Source of the DNA: Siphonodentalium dalli
Taxonomy: Eukaryota; Mollusca; Scaphopoda; Gadilida; Siphonodentaliidae
NCBI GenBank assembly: GCA_032622095.1
Contig: CP136065.1
Span: forward strand, 112,631,195 to 112,695,194
DNA length: 64,000 nucleotides
Reading direction: 5' to 3'
A model generated the notes under the pieces. It was not told the origin of the DNA, ran no database searches, and saw only the letters and a program-made list of their open reading frames with translations. Every line of letters begins with the position of its first letter. The stretch's first letter is position 1. Made by a program: the position numbers and the translations under genes. Below are positions 33,800 to 45,034 of the stretch, in pieces.

Positions 33800-34012
33800 C
33801 CCCTTCATGACAGGAGCTGCGCTAGTGCAGTCTCACATTGGGAGCCTTGCATATATAGGAGAATGCACTGGCTTACAAGGTCAAGGTAAGTATTGTTAGG
33901 CCAATTTATTCTCTTATATATGTGAGGCTCCCCATGGGGAACTCACATATATAAGAGAATACTTTGGCACAAGGTTTTCACAAAATTTCAGGAAGCTCCA
34001 GTCATGGAAGGG
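33800..34012. mobile_element. TTAA-flanked (piggyBac-type) MITE, second copy
   Basis: Termini CCCCTTCATGACAGGAGCT / AGCTCCAGTCATGGAAGGG lie between TTAA sites (33,796-33,799 and 34,013-34,016). The interior contains the TTCTCTTATATATGTGAGGC foldback and CTTACAAGGTCAAGGTAA, in inverted orientation relative to 28,319-28,564. Confidence 0.8.
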
Positions 34013-34019
34013 TTAAAAA

Positions 34020-35090
34020 GTTAATTTTGCAATGTATCTTCATCACTGCATTTTACAGAAAATGACAATATGTCAGTAGGCAACTGACCAGTACACAATC
34101 TGTACTCCCCTTGAGTTAGCACCAGACTTCATATAAATCTAGAATCAAACCAACTTCGATTAACCTTTTCTACTGTATACTAACCGGATTGTTCTACCAA
34201 GTTATAAAAGTATAAATTGGAATGGTCTATTATTCATCTGGTGGGTGTTCAGGAAAAATAAGCAGACGACAGACAATAAAAGTGCAAAAGTAGTCCTATT
34301 TATTGGAGGGAAACGTTCAGATAATATGTTCAACATACTACCTATGATCAGAATGAATCATTAGTTCAGGTAAAAGTACAAATATGACTCAAGTTTAAGG
34401 CTAACCAAGCCACCCCCAGTGACAATTTATGTATATTCCAGACCTATAATGGTCATTTGTCAAATTCAAGGCTATTCCAAGCTTTCAAGGCGCTGCAGGA
34501 ACACTGTACATGTTAAACATATACAAATATATATGGAGCTCCAAAAATTACATTTGGTCATTTATTGAACTTTTTATCTGAACATTGTCCAGGAGTGTTT
34601 AGTATAGAAAGAGTTAAAGTGGTAATTTTCCACCAGAGCTCAGCTTGGGTTTGCCAAGTTAGCTAATAAATCACATCAAAGAAGATCATACGTATTAATT
34701 GGCCTTTATTGATCTATGTGACAAAAAGCTAGGCAATATGTAGATTCAAATTTCCGCTGGTTGACAAGGGAACAAGCAATTGTTATCCTGTGGGTGTTGA
34801 AGGAAGATACATCCCTATAAGTTACCAGCAGTAACAACAGTCTTGCAGTGAATTAGTTTGCCGAACACTCAATTATCTGCAGGCAATCATTGATTTTCCA
34901 TCCATATAATATCCCAACAACGAGGATCAATCACAGGAGGTTTTAGCCTCCTCTTGTTTTCGCACGACCAAATAGGTATACCACATTTGTGATGACATCA
35001 TATACATGAAAGAACCAGAAATTGGCTCGACTGGAGTATTTAACATATAACTATTAGGGTGGTGGAGAGATTGTTTGTTTCAGCATACAG
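34020..35090. other. Non-coding stretch, nothing recognised
   Basis: No motif or repeat family recognised. Confidence 0.4.
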
Positions 35091-35097
35091 TAATGTC

Positions 35098-35300
35098 CTA
35101 AATAATCGACCCCTAAACCACAGCAGAATTATGAGTAACTTTTCAGGATTTAGTCAGAAATATGGCTTGTTGCCATTCTTTGGAAAGCTCTCGGTGAGAG
35201 CTTTACGATGAATGGCAATAAGCCATATTTCCAACTAAATCCTGAAACATTTCCCATAATTCTGCTGTGGCTAAAGGGTCATATACTACGGGCATAACTG
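35098..35300. mobile_element. Palindromic MITE, TA target duplication (copy 2)
   Basis: 203-bp relative of 288-496 with ends CAGTAATGTCC / GGGCATAACTG and TA on both sides (35,096-35,097; 35,301-35,302). The arms are more diverged than in copy 1. Confidence 0.8.
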
Positions 35301-35552
35301 TACGTAGCCAAGGACAATTTTTCAACTGAATCTTCCATAAACTAATCTACATTTTCAAATGAGTGGATTGATTTAAAAGCTAGACCATTTAACCGTACAT
35401 TCAATTTGCCGCCTTTCTGCCAGACAATGTTTTATTCAAGAGGGAGCTACATGTATGTTATATGACAGATAGAATGAGAATAAACAGGGATGCATGCCAA
35501 ATAATGCATTTACCATGTACTGCGGTTATGGCCTGACCGCATACTAGTACAG

Positions 35553-35720
35553 ATAGATAGATAGAATTTATTCAATGACTCGTAAACATGAACATATACA
35601 TGCATTAGATGAATACAAACTATGTTACTATGATACAGTTGCATATTATTATCAATTACATATATATCACAGAAGACAGAATGAGAAAATGGCTGTAAAA
35701 TTATATTTTTGCCCACTTAC
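35553..35720 (-). mobile_element. Possible LINE 3' tail (minus strand) with GATA repeat
   Basis: Read on the minus strand, an AT-rich 3' end finishes GAATAAATTCTATCTATCTA, the same style as the LINE tail at 52,447 (AATAAAATATCC then TATCC repeats). No coding part visible here. Confidence 0.35.
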
Positions 35721-35724
35721 ATGA

Positions 35725-36590
35725 ATCCATCCTTGATAATGGCCGCATGCAAATGAGTGGTATTCACTGGTTGTCATGAATAATGGAAATTTAGTGGCAG
35801 AAACCGGTATCGGATTTTAGAGTCTGAGGCTGACAGATGATAGTTCATATATGATCCCCAGCAGAAGACATACCATTTAAGATTAAAAAATAGCCATCAC
35901 AAAGAACTGCATGCGCACTCAGAAGGCTTATTTCTCTTATAATGCCACTGACATATTTGACGTCCCTGATGATAATCATGGGAGATGGGAGGATTGGGTG
36001 CCTCAAATACACAATGCCACTCAAATGACCTATTAAACAAAAAATCATTATATAGAAACATGTAGTAGACAAAACCAGTAGATTTCTGAAAGTGCAGCAA
36101 AAATTACAATGCCGCCCATAGGGCTACTGGTACAAATTTGCTACACAGCACCGACAAAAATTGGATACTTTTCTTCTCCAACGATGATTGTCAGTGATCT
36201 GAAAAATGTAAGTTGGATCAGAGAAACAGGGCTTTCAAACTGGCAATGGACACGAAAAGGACACACCCACTCTCCTTAAAAAGCCTAATTATTTTACTTG
36301 GAGGCTATTTCTGTTTCTCGGGAGCATGCGAACGACCCTGTGATAATCGCAGTACAAGGTGAATGCATTAATAAGTATTCATACCTGTCCAGTCTCTTTT
36401 TATTTTGTGAAACACCTGCAGCCTCTCGAAAAAAATGTCTTACTAGTAATGAGAGAGGTCGCGTTGTATGCCAGAGAGGCGGGTTTTCGTCCAGATAGTG
36501 GCAAATTGGATGGTACATGTAGGCATTAATACATTTTTTTTTTTTTGGCAGACTTCTTCCATCATGACACTTCCTGGTTTTCAAGACAAA
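35725..36590. other. Non-coding stretch, nothing recognised
   Basis: Open frames at 36,294-36,584 on both strands overlap each other and have no recognised motif. A T-rich run sits at 36,534-36,546. Confidence 0.4.
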
Positions 36591-36597
36591 AATAGTA

Positions 36598-36731
36598 CAG
36601 TAATGCCCTAATTAATCGACTCCATAACCACAGCAGAATTATGGGTAACTTTTCAGGATTTAGTTGGAAATGTGGCTTGTTGCCATTCATCGGAAAGCTC
36701 TCGATGGAGTCGATTAATTATGGCATTACTG
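36598..36731. mobile_element. Palindromic MITE, TA target duplication (copy 3, right arm mostly deleted)
   Basis: Full left arm from CAGTAATGCCC to TCGGAAAGCTCTC joined directly to the last 30 bp of the right arm, ending GGCATTACTG; TA at 36,596-36,597 and 36,732-36,733. The internal deletion removed most of one palindrome arm while keeping both ends. Confidence 0.8.
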
Positions 36732-36734
36732 TAT

Positions 36735-37680
36735 TTCCTAATGGTCAATATGAATTTATTTGAACTAATAAACCAATGAGTTTACTAGATAACAACATCA
36801 GTTTTCATGTTTTTGTGATTTTCATAACGAATCAACTCAAGTTCAATTAAATTTAGTTTTATAAATATATTTTCTGCTCAAAAACATGTCACCTATTTAT
36901 GACTCATTAATTCCCTCCCTTTGAATTTCAACAGTATCTTAAAGTTCAGAAAAGATGTCTAATTAATATCAATGCAGTTCAGTGGCTTCAAGTCTTTTGA
37001 CTTTCCAACTGTAAGGAACTGAGATTTCAGTGAGGGCAGACGAGGGTGGAAATGTTGGTCACCTATTAAGTGCCATTTTATTTTCCAAATAAAATTTACA
37101 TGAATATTTTTCCTATACGCAGAATGGTTTAGGAAAATAATTTCACCATAGAAAGTGCACAGAAGTTCACATTTTGCACCAATTGAACTACAGTAATCAT
37201 ACGAGAATAAAATGTGCTCATTTACTAAAATAAAAATTGTGTCTGAATTTTGGAAATTTGGTCTCTAATTTCCACAAAATGAAACTAATTCACTGTAAGG
37301 CCACCGCAATTTCATTTGTTGGTTTACGAACAACAGGGAAAAAGATATCTCTTGATGAAGGAGAGAAAAAAACCCAGGCAGGTCCTTGACATACCAACTG
37401 GCAAATTTATTGCAGGTGAAAATAAATCAAACCAACACATTGATACCGTATCTCAATTTGCTATTATAACTGATAGAATGGGTTGGTGAGAAGTGAACTG
37501 AAATACGTCACAGGAAAATTTTTGATAAAATCTATTCATTGGTATAACCTCTGGCCTTCCCCACAGCTGATAATTTGCCAGCATACACATGTAGCTGGAT
37601 TGTCGATGAAACATAGAATTTAATGGAATTTAAAAACTCTTGAGTCATTTTCAATAAGAACGCGATATGGTGGGACCACT
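36735..37680. other. Non-coding stretch, nothing recognised
   Basis: AT-rich sequence without motifs. Confidence 0.4.
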
Positions 37681-37686
37681 CACCAC

Positions 37687-38630
37687 CAGTGTTCGCGCTG
37701 GACCGAAAGAAACTTTAGCCAAAAGTTTAGCCAAATGAAAATTTTATTAGCCAAATGAAAAAAAATTTAGCCATTTTTTTTTTTGCCAAATTAAAAAAAA
37801 AATTGGCCAAATTAAATCATCATTTTCTGGTCGATTCACAATTAATGACTAAAATATTTGTTTTAACCTTTATTTGTTATACTCAGAATGAAAACATAAT
37901 TAAAACAACACAAAAAACAACACAAAAAAACAATATTATACAAACATATCATCGCATATCACACAGGCATTCGCAATCATGAAACTAACATTCTATATAA
38001 TTATAATCCGCTAAACTATAATTGTACTAACTCTATGCCGTTGACACTATTGATACCATGGCATGACAGCCACTAACTATGGCTTCTTATACTGTAGGAA
38101 GGTGTTAACTGATGAATAGCTATTGTATTCAAATCGTTTATGGTGTGAAGCCCAGTCAAAGTATTTAGCTATTTTATCTTCCAGACGGCTTAACCAATTA
38201 CATAACCAGTATACAGCTTATACGTTTTGACGATTATGCTGGTTATATAGGCTCTCAACGGAGAGCCCAATGTCTGAACATCAGAAGTCTTTTTAGGCGT
38301 CAGTAAACTAATGTCATTCGGTCTCGTCGTATTCAGTAGTGGTTCGTCAGGTTCGCTCGTCTGTTCAGTAACTTCCTAAGTTTCTCCCATCTACTATCGC
38401 CACCATTACGGAACGATATTTCACAAGTACGAAAATAACGAAATATTTTCGTCACCTAACTTCGTCTTGAATGTCGATCTATTGAGCGCTTTTATTAATT
38501 AGCTTTCTGACTCCATGCTTTCCGTCTCCATTTGTTTGGCCAAAAAAGTTTAGCCAAATGAAATTTTTATTAGCCAAATTCGAAAAAGATTAGCCATTGG
38601 CTAATTTGGCTACCAACAGCGCGAACACTG
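37687..38630. mobile_element. Non-autonomous hAT element with exact 8-bp target duplication
   Basis: 944 bp with inverted termini CAGTGTTCGCGCTGG / CCAACAGCGCGAACACTG flanked by an exact 8-bp repeat CTCACCAC (37,679-37,686 and 38,631-38,638). Both subterminal regions are packed with TTTAGCCAAATGAAA-type repeats pointing inward. No transposase coding is recognisable inside. Confidence 0.87.
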
Positions 38631-38708
38631 CTCACCACTGTCGGCTCAGATAGATGTCAAAGTCGCAGAGTGAGATGTCATTAAAACTAGAGTTCTTTTG
38701 TGTTGCAA

Positions 38709-38734
38709 ATATATATATATATATATATATATAC
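38709..38734. repeat. (AT)n microsatellite
   Basis: About 13 AT units. Confidence 0.9.
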
Positions 38735-38739
38735 ATAGT

Positions 38740-39955
38740 ACTTATTACTACTACTTAAAAAGTTTTTGCACAGTAAGGGGAACAATGACAATTTTTTTCA
38801 CTGTTTTGCAGAAAATTTAGCTCAATTGGACATTCCGAATACAAGACCATTGGGAAACCCAACTGAATAGAAAACAAAAGACAAGCAAAGCAACAAAAAA
38901 AACAGATAAAAAAGCACAATAACAAAAAATAACACAAACATACCTATCCTTGATAATGAGTGTAACCCATGTTATTCCGATTAGTTGTTGTTGAAACATT
39001 CACATTTTATTACAGATGATTGATTTGATTGATTGATTGACTGATTATTTGATGATGAACTGTAACCAAATGTATGAGTTTCAATAAGGTAAGGCGACAG
39101 ATTAAACTTTGTATACACTCCTCAATAGTGCTTCAAATTTATTTATTGGAAAATCCATAATACATTCAGAGAGCTGATGGTTAAATAGGCTTGAAACATT
39201 GTGGCCAAATGGAAATTTCGTTCACCATTTCTAAGAAACTCGGAATTTGTTAAATTTGGCCACAGACAACATGAATCCGAATACACTCTTTATTATAGTC
39301 TCCCCAATCACTCATATCTAAATGTGTATAAAAAATAAATTTAATCTGTTTTCTCTTATATTAATAAATAGGAAGCAAATTATGCATAAGAATTTAAATT
39401 GCAAACCTACTTACAATTATCTAATGGCCTACCTTTATAAGATGCATTGCAAGCACTTTGATCAATTAAACATTCTGAAATAAGCAATCAAGTACATTTG
39501 TGAGTGACTTTGCCCTTGATTACAGGACGGAAATCACAGAACAAAAATTTCTCTCTATTGAAACAATGGCCAGACACAACCTAAAAAAAACTCTGGCATT
39601 GATCTGATACAAGGACATCTCAATATGCCAATCTGATCGTGACATAGACATTTTGATCAAAAATGAGAATTTATTCAAATGGATTACAGACAATGAACGC
39701 CTCATACTGAGCCAGTATTATACACTGCCATGACAGTACACCATTTATCTTCATGAAGAGAGTGAGACATGTGCAGATTCTAATGGTCCTGCCTGAAACA
39801 ATTATACAATTAGTATCTACATTTAATTTCTCATTCCCATTGGTTATCACATTTCACAATTGATTAATTGAAGGATTGAGCTAGTAACGCCATTTGAATC
39901 AATATGCAGACATATCACAGCAAAATCATTGTCATAATATAAGATTAATGGAAAA
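38740..39955. other. Non-coding stretch, nothing recognised
   Basis: Includes a GATTGATTGATTGACTGATT run near 39,020. No gene recognised. Confidence 0.4.
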
Positions 39956-39979
39956 ATAATTTTATATCGTAAATTAGGA

Positions 39980-40111
39980 ACCTACCTCATATCGCTCAGA
40001 ATATATCACTTTAACGTTTACAACTCGCAACATCGTTTCGTTTCCGGTGTGACTTTTTAAATCACCCGCAAGGTGTCGTCACCCCGGTAACGCTCCCACA
40101 ATTCAGTTTAT
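39980..40111 (+). repeat. Left inverted terminal repeat of DIRS B
   Basis: Pairs with 44,904-45,034 in inverted orientation; by eye 7 of about 130 positions differ and all are transitions. Weaker similarity continues to about 40,135. Confidence 0.9.
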
Positions 40112-40166
40112 CTTCTTTGCGTCCTCGGAAGACATTGTTTTTTCGGTTCTCTTCCGTCTTTATATA

Positions 40167-41628
40167 ATGACGGATTCAGATAACTTTTCGCTAGATTCTA
40201 GCGCAGATACAAATAAAGTAATGGAACAGCCTGATGATGATTCCACGCCTCGACCAAGCAAAAGAACGTCAAAATCCAAAGTGGACATTTTAGCTTCCGC
40301 GGGACTTTCGGCGGGAAAATAAGCCAAATTCTCGAGCTCATTGCTGATCAGAATCGTTCACTTGAAGATGCCAAACGGCAAAAAAAGTCTGTCCACAGTA
40401 CTAGTTCATCCAGGGCTAGATTCCGTGACAGGACATCGTCGGGTGAGAACTTGGACAGAAACTCTGAATCTGATGTTGAATCAGAAATACGCTCAGTACG
40501 CGGTGATAAAGCCGATGAAGAGCGAGATGTTGACGATAACATCGATGCTATAAGTATCCCTGAGATATGAGATACTTTGATACAGACAGCTGGACATTCA
40601 AAAGTCAGCAAAAATTCATCCTGAGTCTGACCTATCTAGAGGTCTGCTGGAATTGTTTTAGGCAGACGCCCTCACAAAAGCAGAGGAAGCCAACATCGGC
40701 TTAACCATGGAACAGTCACAAAGGACTGTACTCGAACACAACTGGCGTTGTGAAAATCCTAGCAAACTGACAGCATTTTCTGAAGAAATGTTAGCTACTT
40801 TTCCAGTTTCCAATGACACACAGGAATTTTTACAAATTCCTTCATTAGATGAAATAGTTTTCAAGTGCTTAGCCAACAAGTATGGTAAGGGAAGTGTTCC
40901 CAGGGACAAATCAAAAAGGCTACATTCTCAGCCAAACAGATTGCTGGAACGTCTGTCTTATTGTGGACAAGCAGCTGCACATATGGGGATTGTGGTAAAT
41001 ATGTACCTTCAACAGAGCCTCGGTTCTCTGATGAAAATGCTCAGCAGCAGTAATGTAGACTTACCTATAGACCAAGACTTGCTAAAAACACAAGTTAGAG
41101 ATATATTCTCACTATCAACAAAATGTCTGGATCAGTTCGGTCGTACAGGCGCTTTCCACCACATTGTGAGACCGCAGCTGGCCTTATCAGACACTGGTCT
41201 TTTTAAAGCAGATGACAACCATGAGCTCCCTGACTTGCCTTTAACATCAAGGTGTACTTGGTGAGGGACTGGTGAAATGCCTAAAATCTCATAAGGAGAA
41301 CATGAAAGTCCTTGAGGACATTTTACCTGATTTGAACACCAACAAGAAGAGGAAGGCTCCTTCTAGTAACCCTGATTTTCGTCAGAACAAAAATGTGCTC
41401 ACAGGAGGTCAGTCTCAAAACCGGACAACCAATGTGTCATATTATGACCACTCCCGGGAACAGCCTTCCACCAGCACAGCTTATCAGTCACAAGGACAAG
41501 GATATGCTGGTACGGGAAAAAAGTTTCAGAACTTTCGGATCCCAAAAATCCCAAGAGCAACTGGATATAAGTACAACAGTAATGCCGGCAATAACAATGC
41601 CAGGAGCAATAAACAGTCAAGAAGATGA
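40167..41628 (+). pseudogene. Gag-like ORF1 of DIRS B, frameshifted
   Basis: The start ATG at 40,167 opens MTDSDNFSLDSSADTNKVME, an S/D-rich segment that hits TAA at 40,320-40,322. The clearly continuing sequence (ISQILELIADQNRSLEDAKR, then serine/arginine-rich) is in another frame until TGA at 40,568. A 185-codon stretch follows at 40,707-41,264 (TFPVSNDTQEFLQIPSLDEI, LLERLSYCGQAAAHMG), and a final frame to 41,628 is rich in N, Q, S and R with a basic end. This layout (acidic head, helical core, N/Q-rich basic tail) suits a DIRS gag-like protein; I rely mainly on position. Three frame changes and two stops break it. Confidence 0.75.
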
Positions 41629-41637
41629 CTGGCTGAG

Positions 41638-42600
41638 TACAATTCCATATCCAGAGATACCGGTTTTCCCATTTTATCAACAAATGGCGGTTAATAACTT
41701 CCGACCAGTGGATTCTATCAACAGTAGAAATGGGGTACAAAATGTCTTTCAATCAACACCCTTCTTACAAAGGTGTGAAGAAAACATTTTTAGAAAAAAA
41801 TCTCATGATTTTTCTCAGACAAGAAAAAAAACATTTTCTAAAACAAAATGTTATAGAAAGAGTACCCAAAGGCCAGACCTATTCAGGTTTCTACAGTACG
41901 CTCTTCCTAGTTACAAAGCAGAGCGGAAAAATGAGACTAGTTTTGAATCTCAAGTCACTCAACAGGTATCTCAACAAACAAAGTTTCAAAATGAACACAC
42001 TAGCAAAATCATTAGAACTAACAAAGACAGGAGATTGGGCTGTAGAGAATGCCTACCTGCATCAAAAAATATTCCCGCCACACAGTCAGTTTCTGAGGTG
42101 TTGTGTAGACGACATTGCGTATCAGTGGAAATCCCTCCCTTTCGGAGAGAGCCAAGCACCTCGAGTGTACACAAAAATTGTATCCGCTGTAGCGTCTCAC
42201 CTAAGAAAACAGGGTCTAAGACTATGTGTTTACTTAGACGATTGGCTGCTAGTGAATCAATCTCGGACAAAATTGATATACCAAAGAAACCTTTTACTTC
42301 AAACATCACAAAGTCTAGGTTTCATGATAAATTGGGAAAAATCACACTTTAATACTCCCGTCTCAAACCATAACTTACCTATGTACCCAATTTCTGCTGG
42401 AAAAGGGTCTAGTGGTTCCGACGGAGGAAACACTGGCTAGTCTTATAGGATCAGTGGCGAAACTGAAATCCAATCACAATACAGCATTGCAGTATCTGCA
42501 AACAATAGGCAAGATGGCATCTTGTCTAGAAATAATTCCCAATGCAAAGTTGTACATGAGACCATTACAGCTTCATCTATTAAAACGATGGAACCCAACA
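41638..42600 (+). pseudogene. Reverse transcriptase of DIRS B, motif A damaged
   Basis: The domain begins with KWRLITSDQWILSTVEMGY near 41,683, a DIRS RT signature. It continues with GFYSTLFLVTKQSGKMRLVL and NLKSLNRYL (motifs 1-2), SLPFGESQAP (motif B) and the catalytic YLDDWL (motif C) near 42,230-42,250, all in one frame to 42,440. Motif A reads GDWAVENAYLHQ, where the family has an SIDLKDAY-like block. About four residues including the catalytic Asp are missing, apparently by an in-frame deletion near 42,040. After GFMINWEKSHF the frame shifts near 42,360-42,410; the thumb-side block (PTEETLASLIGSV, YMRPLQLHLLKRWNP) is in the next frame. The enzyme would be inactive. Confidence 0.92.
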
Positions 42601-42649
42601 ATGAGTCAGTCTCAATGTCCAAATTCCTTTCTCACAACACCTCAGAGAC

Positions 42650-43124
42650 CACCTAAAATGGTGGCTTCAACGAGAGAACATCATGCAAGGTCGTCCTCTC
42701 ATATCCAAGAGGATAACCAAAGTGTTAACAACAGATGCAAGTCTGTCAGGTTATGGTGCCCATCTCGAAAATCTCCCCTTCCAGGGTCTCTGGACCCCGG
42801 AGGAGAGCAAAATGCACATAAACAACTTGGAAAATGTTGGCGGTCAAATTGGCAATCCAACATTTTGCCCAGATTCTCCAGGGTCATCACGTATTAATAC
42901 GGTCAGACAATACTACAGTGGTCCAATATATAAACAAGCAAGGGGGAACTCGGTCGACACAACTGTGTCATATTCTCTGGGACCTCTGGACATTTGCTCT
43001 GTCAATGAACATATCTCTTCAGGCAGCTCACATAGCGGGCAAGAACAATCTTTGGGCCGATCAATTGAGCAGACACTGTGTTTTGGAAGCAGAGTGGGAG
43101 ATAGAAGATGGTATAATCCAATAA
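42650..43124 (+). pseudogene. RNase H of DIRS B, frameshifted
   Basis: All four acidic catalytic positions of a DIRS-type RNase H are visible: Asp in VLTTDASLSGYGAHL (about 42,725), Glu in INNLE-MLAVKLAIQHF (about 42,830, where a single-base change of frame falls exactly at the motif), Asp in IRSDNTTVVQYINKQGG (about 42,900) and Asp in AHIAGKNNLWADQLSR (about 43,060). The domain removes RNA from the RNA-DNA hybrid during element replication. The frame stops at TAA 43,122-43,124 inside a conserved block (IFQYWGTPLMDLFAS follows in the same frame). Confidence 0.9.
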
Positions 43125-43536
43125 ATTTTTCAGTATTGGGGCACCCCTCTGATGGACCTGTTCGCCTCAATCAAAAACAAGAAAACTCCAGTTTTCTGCA
43201 GTTGGGTTCCCCACCCACAAGCATACGGGGTGGATGCTCTGACCTTGGACTGGCAGAACATGTTCGCATATGCATTTCCCCCAATAGCTCTAATACCCAG
43301 AGTTCTGGCACACATGCAACAATTTCAATGTCAAATAATCCTGATAGCTCCGTTTTGGCCAAATCAATTATGGTATCCAGAGATGCTCCATCTACTAGTG
43401 GACATTCCCATTCAGATACCAGTGACGGACACTGTTCTATCGCAGAACGGGGGAAATTTTCTACATCCGAACCCGGAACACCTAAAGTTGACTGCATGGC
43501 TTCTCTCGACCGAGATTGGCAAGAAAGAGGTCTTTC
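43125..43536 (+). pseudogene. Post-RNase H domain of DIRS B (methyltransferase-like region)
   Basis: The same frame resumes after the stop: YWGTPLMDLFASIKNKKTPV, then DALTLDWQNMFAYAFPP and LIPRVLAHMQ, then IAPFWPNQLWYPEML. In DIRS elements this position is occupied by a domain described as Dam/N6-adenine methyltransferase-like. I place it by position and the conserved blocks and cannot confirm a methyltransferase fold by eye. The corresponding blocks are also detectable in element C near 50,530-50,690. The frame ends at 43,616 but YR-type sequence has by then started in another frame. Confidence 0.7.
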
Positions 43537-44480
43537 AAAAAAATCTAGAACATTATTGGCAGCATCATGGAGACCTGGTACCCAACGGGACTATGGGTGC
43601 AAATTTTCCAAATTAAACACTTGGTGTCGAGGCAGGAAAATTGATCCCCTCAAGGCCTCTTTAAAAGACTGCGCCAATTTCCTCTCAGATTTATACCATT
43701 CAAATCTACAATATCGAACCATAGCAGGCTACAGATCAATGCTTTCTGCTGTCCTGCCACCTGTAGAGGGAAAACCCGTGGGGCAGCATCCTTATATTAT
43801 CAGAATAATTAAGGGTGTATTCAATTCTAGACCTCCAGTAAAAAAAGCTTATCCCAGCATGGGATTTGCCAACAGTTTTGAGAATGTTAGAACAACATCC
43901 CTATGAACCTTTAGATAAAGCATCACTGAAACATGTCATGTGGAAAACTGTTTTTCTGACCACCATAACAACTTTTCGTAGATGCGGAGACTTGCAATCC
44001 TTATGCATAGACCAAGGATCTATGGCTAGAAGAAAAAATAGTATAATGTTTATCCGCTATGGTTTGTCAAAACAGGACAGATTGTCTAATCAAAGTCCAC
44101 CGATTACAGACAATCAACTTCTTGATCCATGTAGGGCTATTGAAATTTATCTACAGAAGACTAGTAAATTTCATCAGAATAATAATTGTTTGTTTCTGAC
44201 AATAAATAAACCTCACAAAGCTGTTTCAGCTCAAACAATCTCGAGCTGGATTGTAACTGTTATTAAGAATGCTTATTCTTCTGATCCTTCCAGGTGCAGC
44301 AAGAACACCATTAGGAGACATTCAACAAGATCAGTCGGACCTTCAAGGGCCTTATTCAGAGGTGTTTCACTAATGAATATTTTACAAACTGCTGATTGGT
44401 CGCAGCCAAACACATTTATTAAATTCTATTTACATCAAGTAAATGTAGAACCTTCTGCGGCTCAAGTGTTGCAAAAATGA
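43537..44480 (+). pseudogene. Tyrosine recombinase of DIRS B (one frameshift, catalytic residues present)
   Basis: The N-terminal DNA-binding part (SKKSRTLLAASWRPGTQRDY, then TIAGYRSMLSAVLPP and IIRIIKGVFNSRPPVKKAY) is in one frame to about 43,862. The catalytic part (PTVLRMLEQHPYEPLDKASL onward) runs in the next frame to the stop at 44,478-44,480. The expected catalytic residues are visible: Arg in TTFRRCGDL (about 43,980), His and Arg in RRHSTRSVG (about 44,320), and the nucleophilic Tyr in TFIKFYLHQ (about 44,420). This enzyme would insert the circular DNA without target duplication. A single frameshift near 43,860 inactivates the copy. YR at the 3' side fits DIRS rather than LTR elements. 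Confidence 0.93.
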
Positions 44481-44484
44481 TGGT

Positions 44485-44757
44485 GTAAATGTTTATTCTT
44501 CCTTGCGAGTTCGAGGAATGTGTATGCATTAAATAAGGATGAAGTTTGAAACATCTTTAATGCATGATTCTGACATATGTGAGCTCATGTCAGTGGTGAT
44601 GTATAAAATAAAAAAAATAAATAAAAAAAATAAATAAAAAATAAAAACTTTCTGTATATAGACTGTATAATATATATATGAACTAAACACATCCAGAGGA
44701 TGGCCATCAAAAGAAAAACGTCATTGATCCACAGCATACAGAGCTCTGGAATCAGGA
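44485..44757. other. 3' untranslated part of DIRS B
   Basis: AT-rich with an A-rich AATAAAAAAAATAAATA run at 44,608-44,648 that contains several AATAAA signals, so it could carry the polyadenylation site. Confidence 0.5.
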
Positions 44758-44859
44758 ATATTCTGAGCGATATGAGGTAGGTTCCTAATTTACGATATAA
44801 AATTTCCCAATTTGATATCAAGTTAGAATTTTATGAGTAAATTATACCTACCTCATATC
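44758..44859. repeat. Internal complementary region of DIRS B
   Basis: Left half (44,764-44,803) is a perfect 40-bp reverse complement of 39,959-39,998; right half (44,801-44,859) is complementary to 45,023-45,081 with one difference. The halves overlap by the ATTT shared by both outer ends. Confidence 0.95.
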
Positions 44860-44884
44860 CGCGAACCCGTCCCACCTTTTTCTT

Positions 44885-45034
44885 GGCTCCTCGGACGCCA
44901 AGTATAAACTGAATTGTGGGAGCGTTACTGGGGTGACGACACCTTGCGGGTGATTTAAGAAGTCACACTGGAAACGAAATGATGTTGCGAGTTGTAAACG
45001 TTAAAGTGATATATTCTAAGTGATATGAAGTAGG
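44885..45034 (-). repeat. Right inverted terminal repeat of DIRS B
   Basis: Inverted partner of 39,980-40,111, with weaker similarity continuing to 44,885 (CTCCTCGGACGCCAAG). Confidence 0.9.

Noticed and set aside
41393-42352. 319-codon open frame across the RT region of DIRS B
   Set aside because: It is a shadow of the RT frame; the RT motifs are in the frame 41,683-42,440.
42683-43906. 407-codon open frame across DIRS B
   Set aside because: It is the longest frame in the window, but only its start (first RNase H block) and its end (YR N-terminus) match the family. The middle is an out-of-frame shadow of the real RNase H and following domain.
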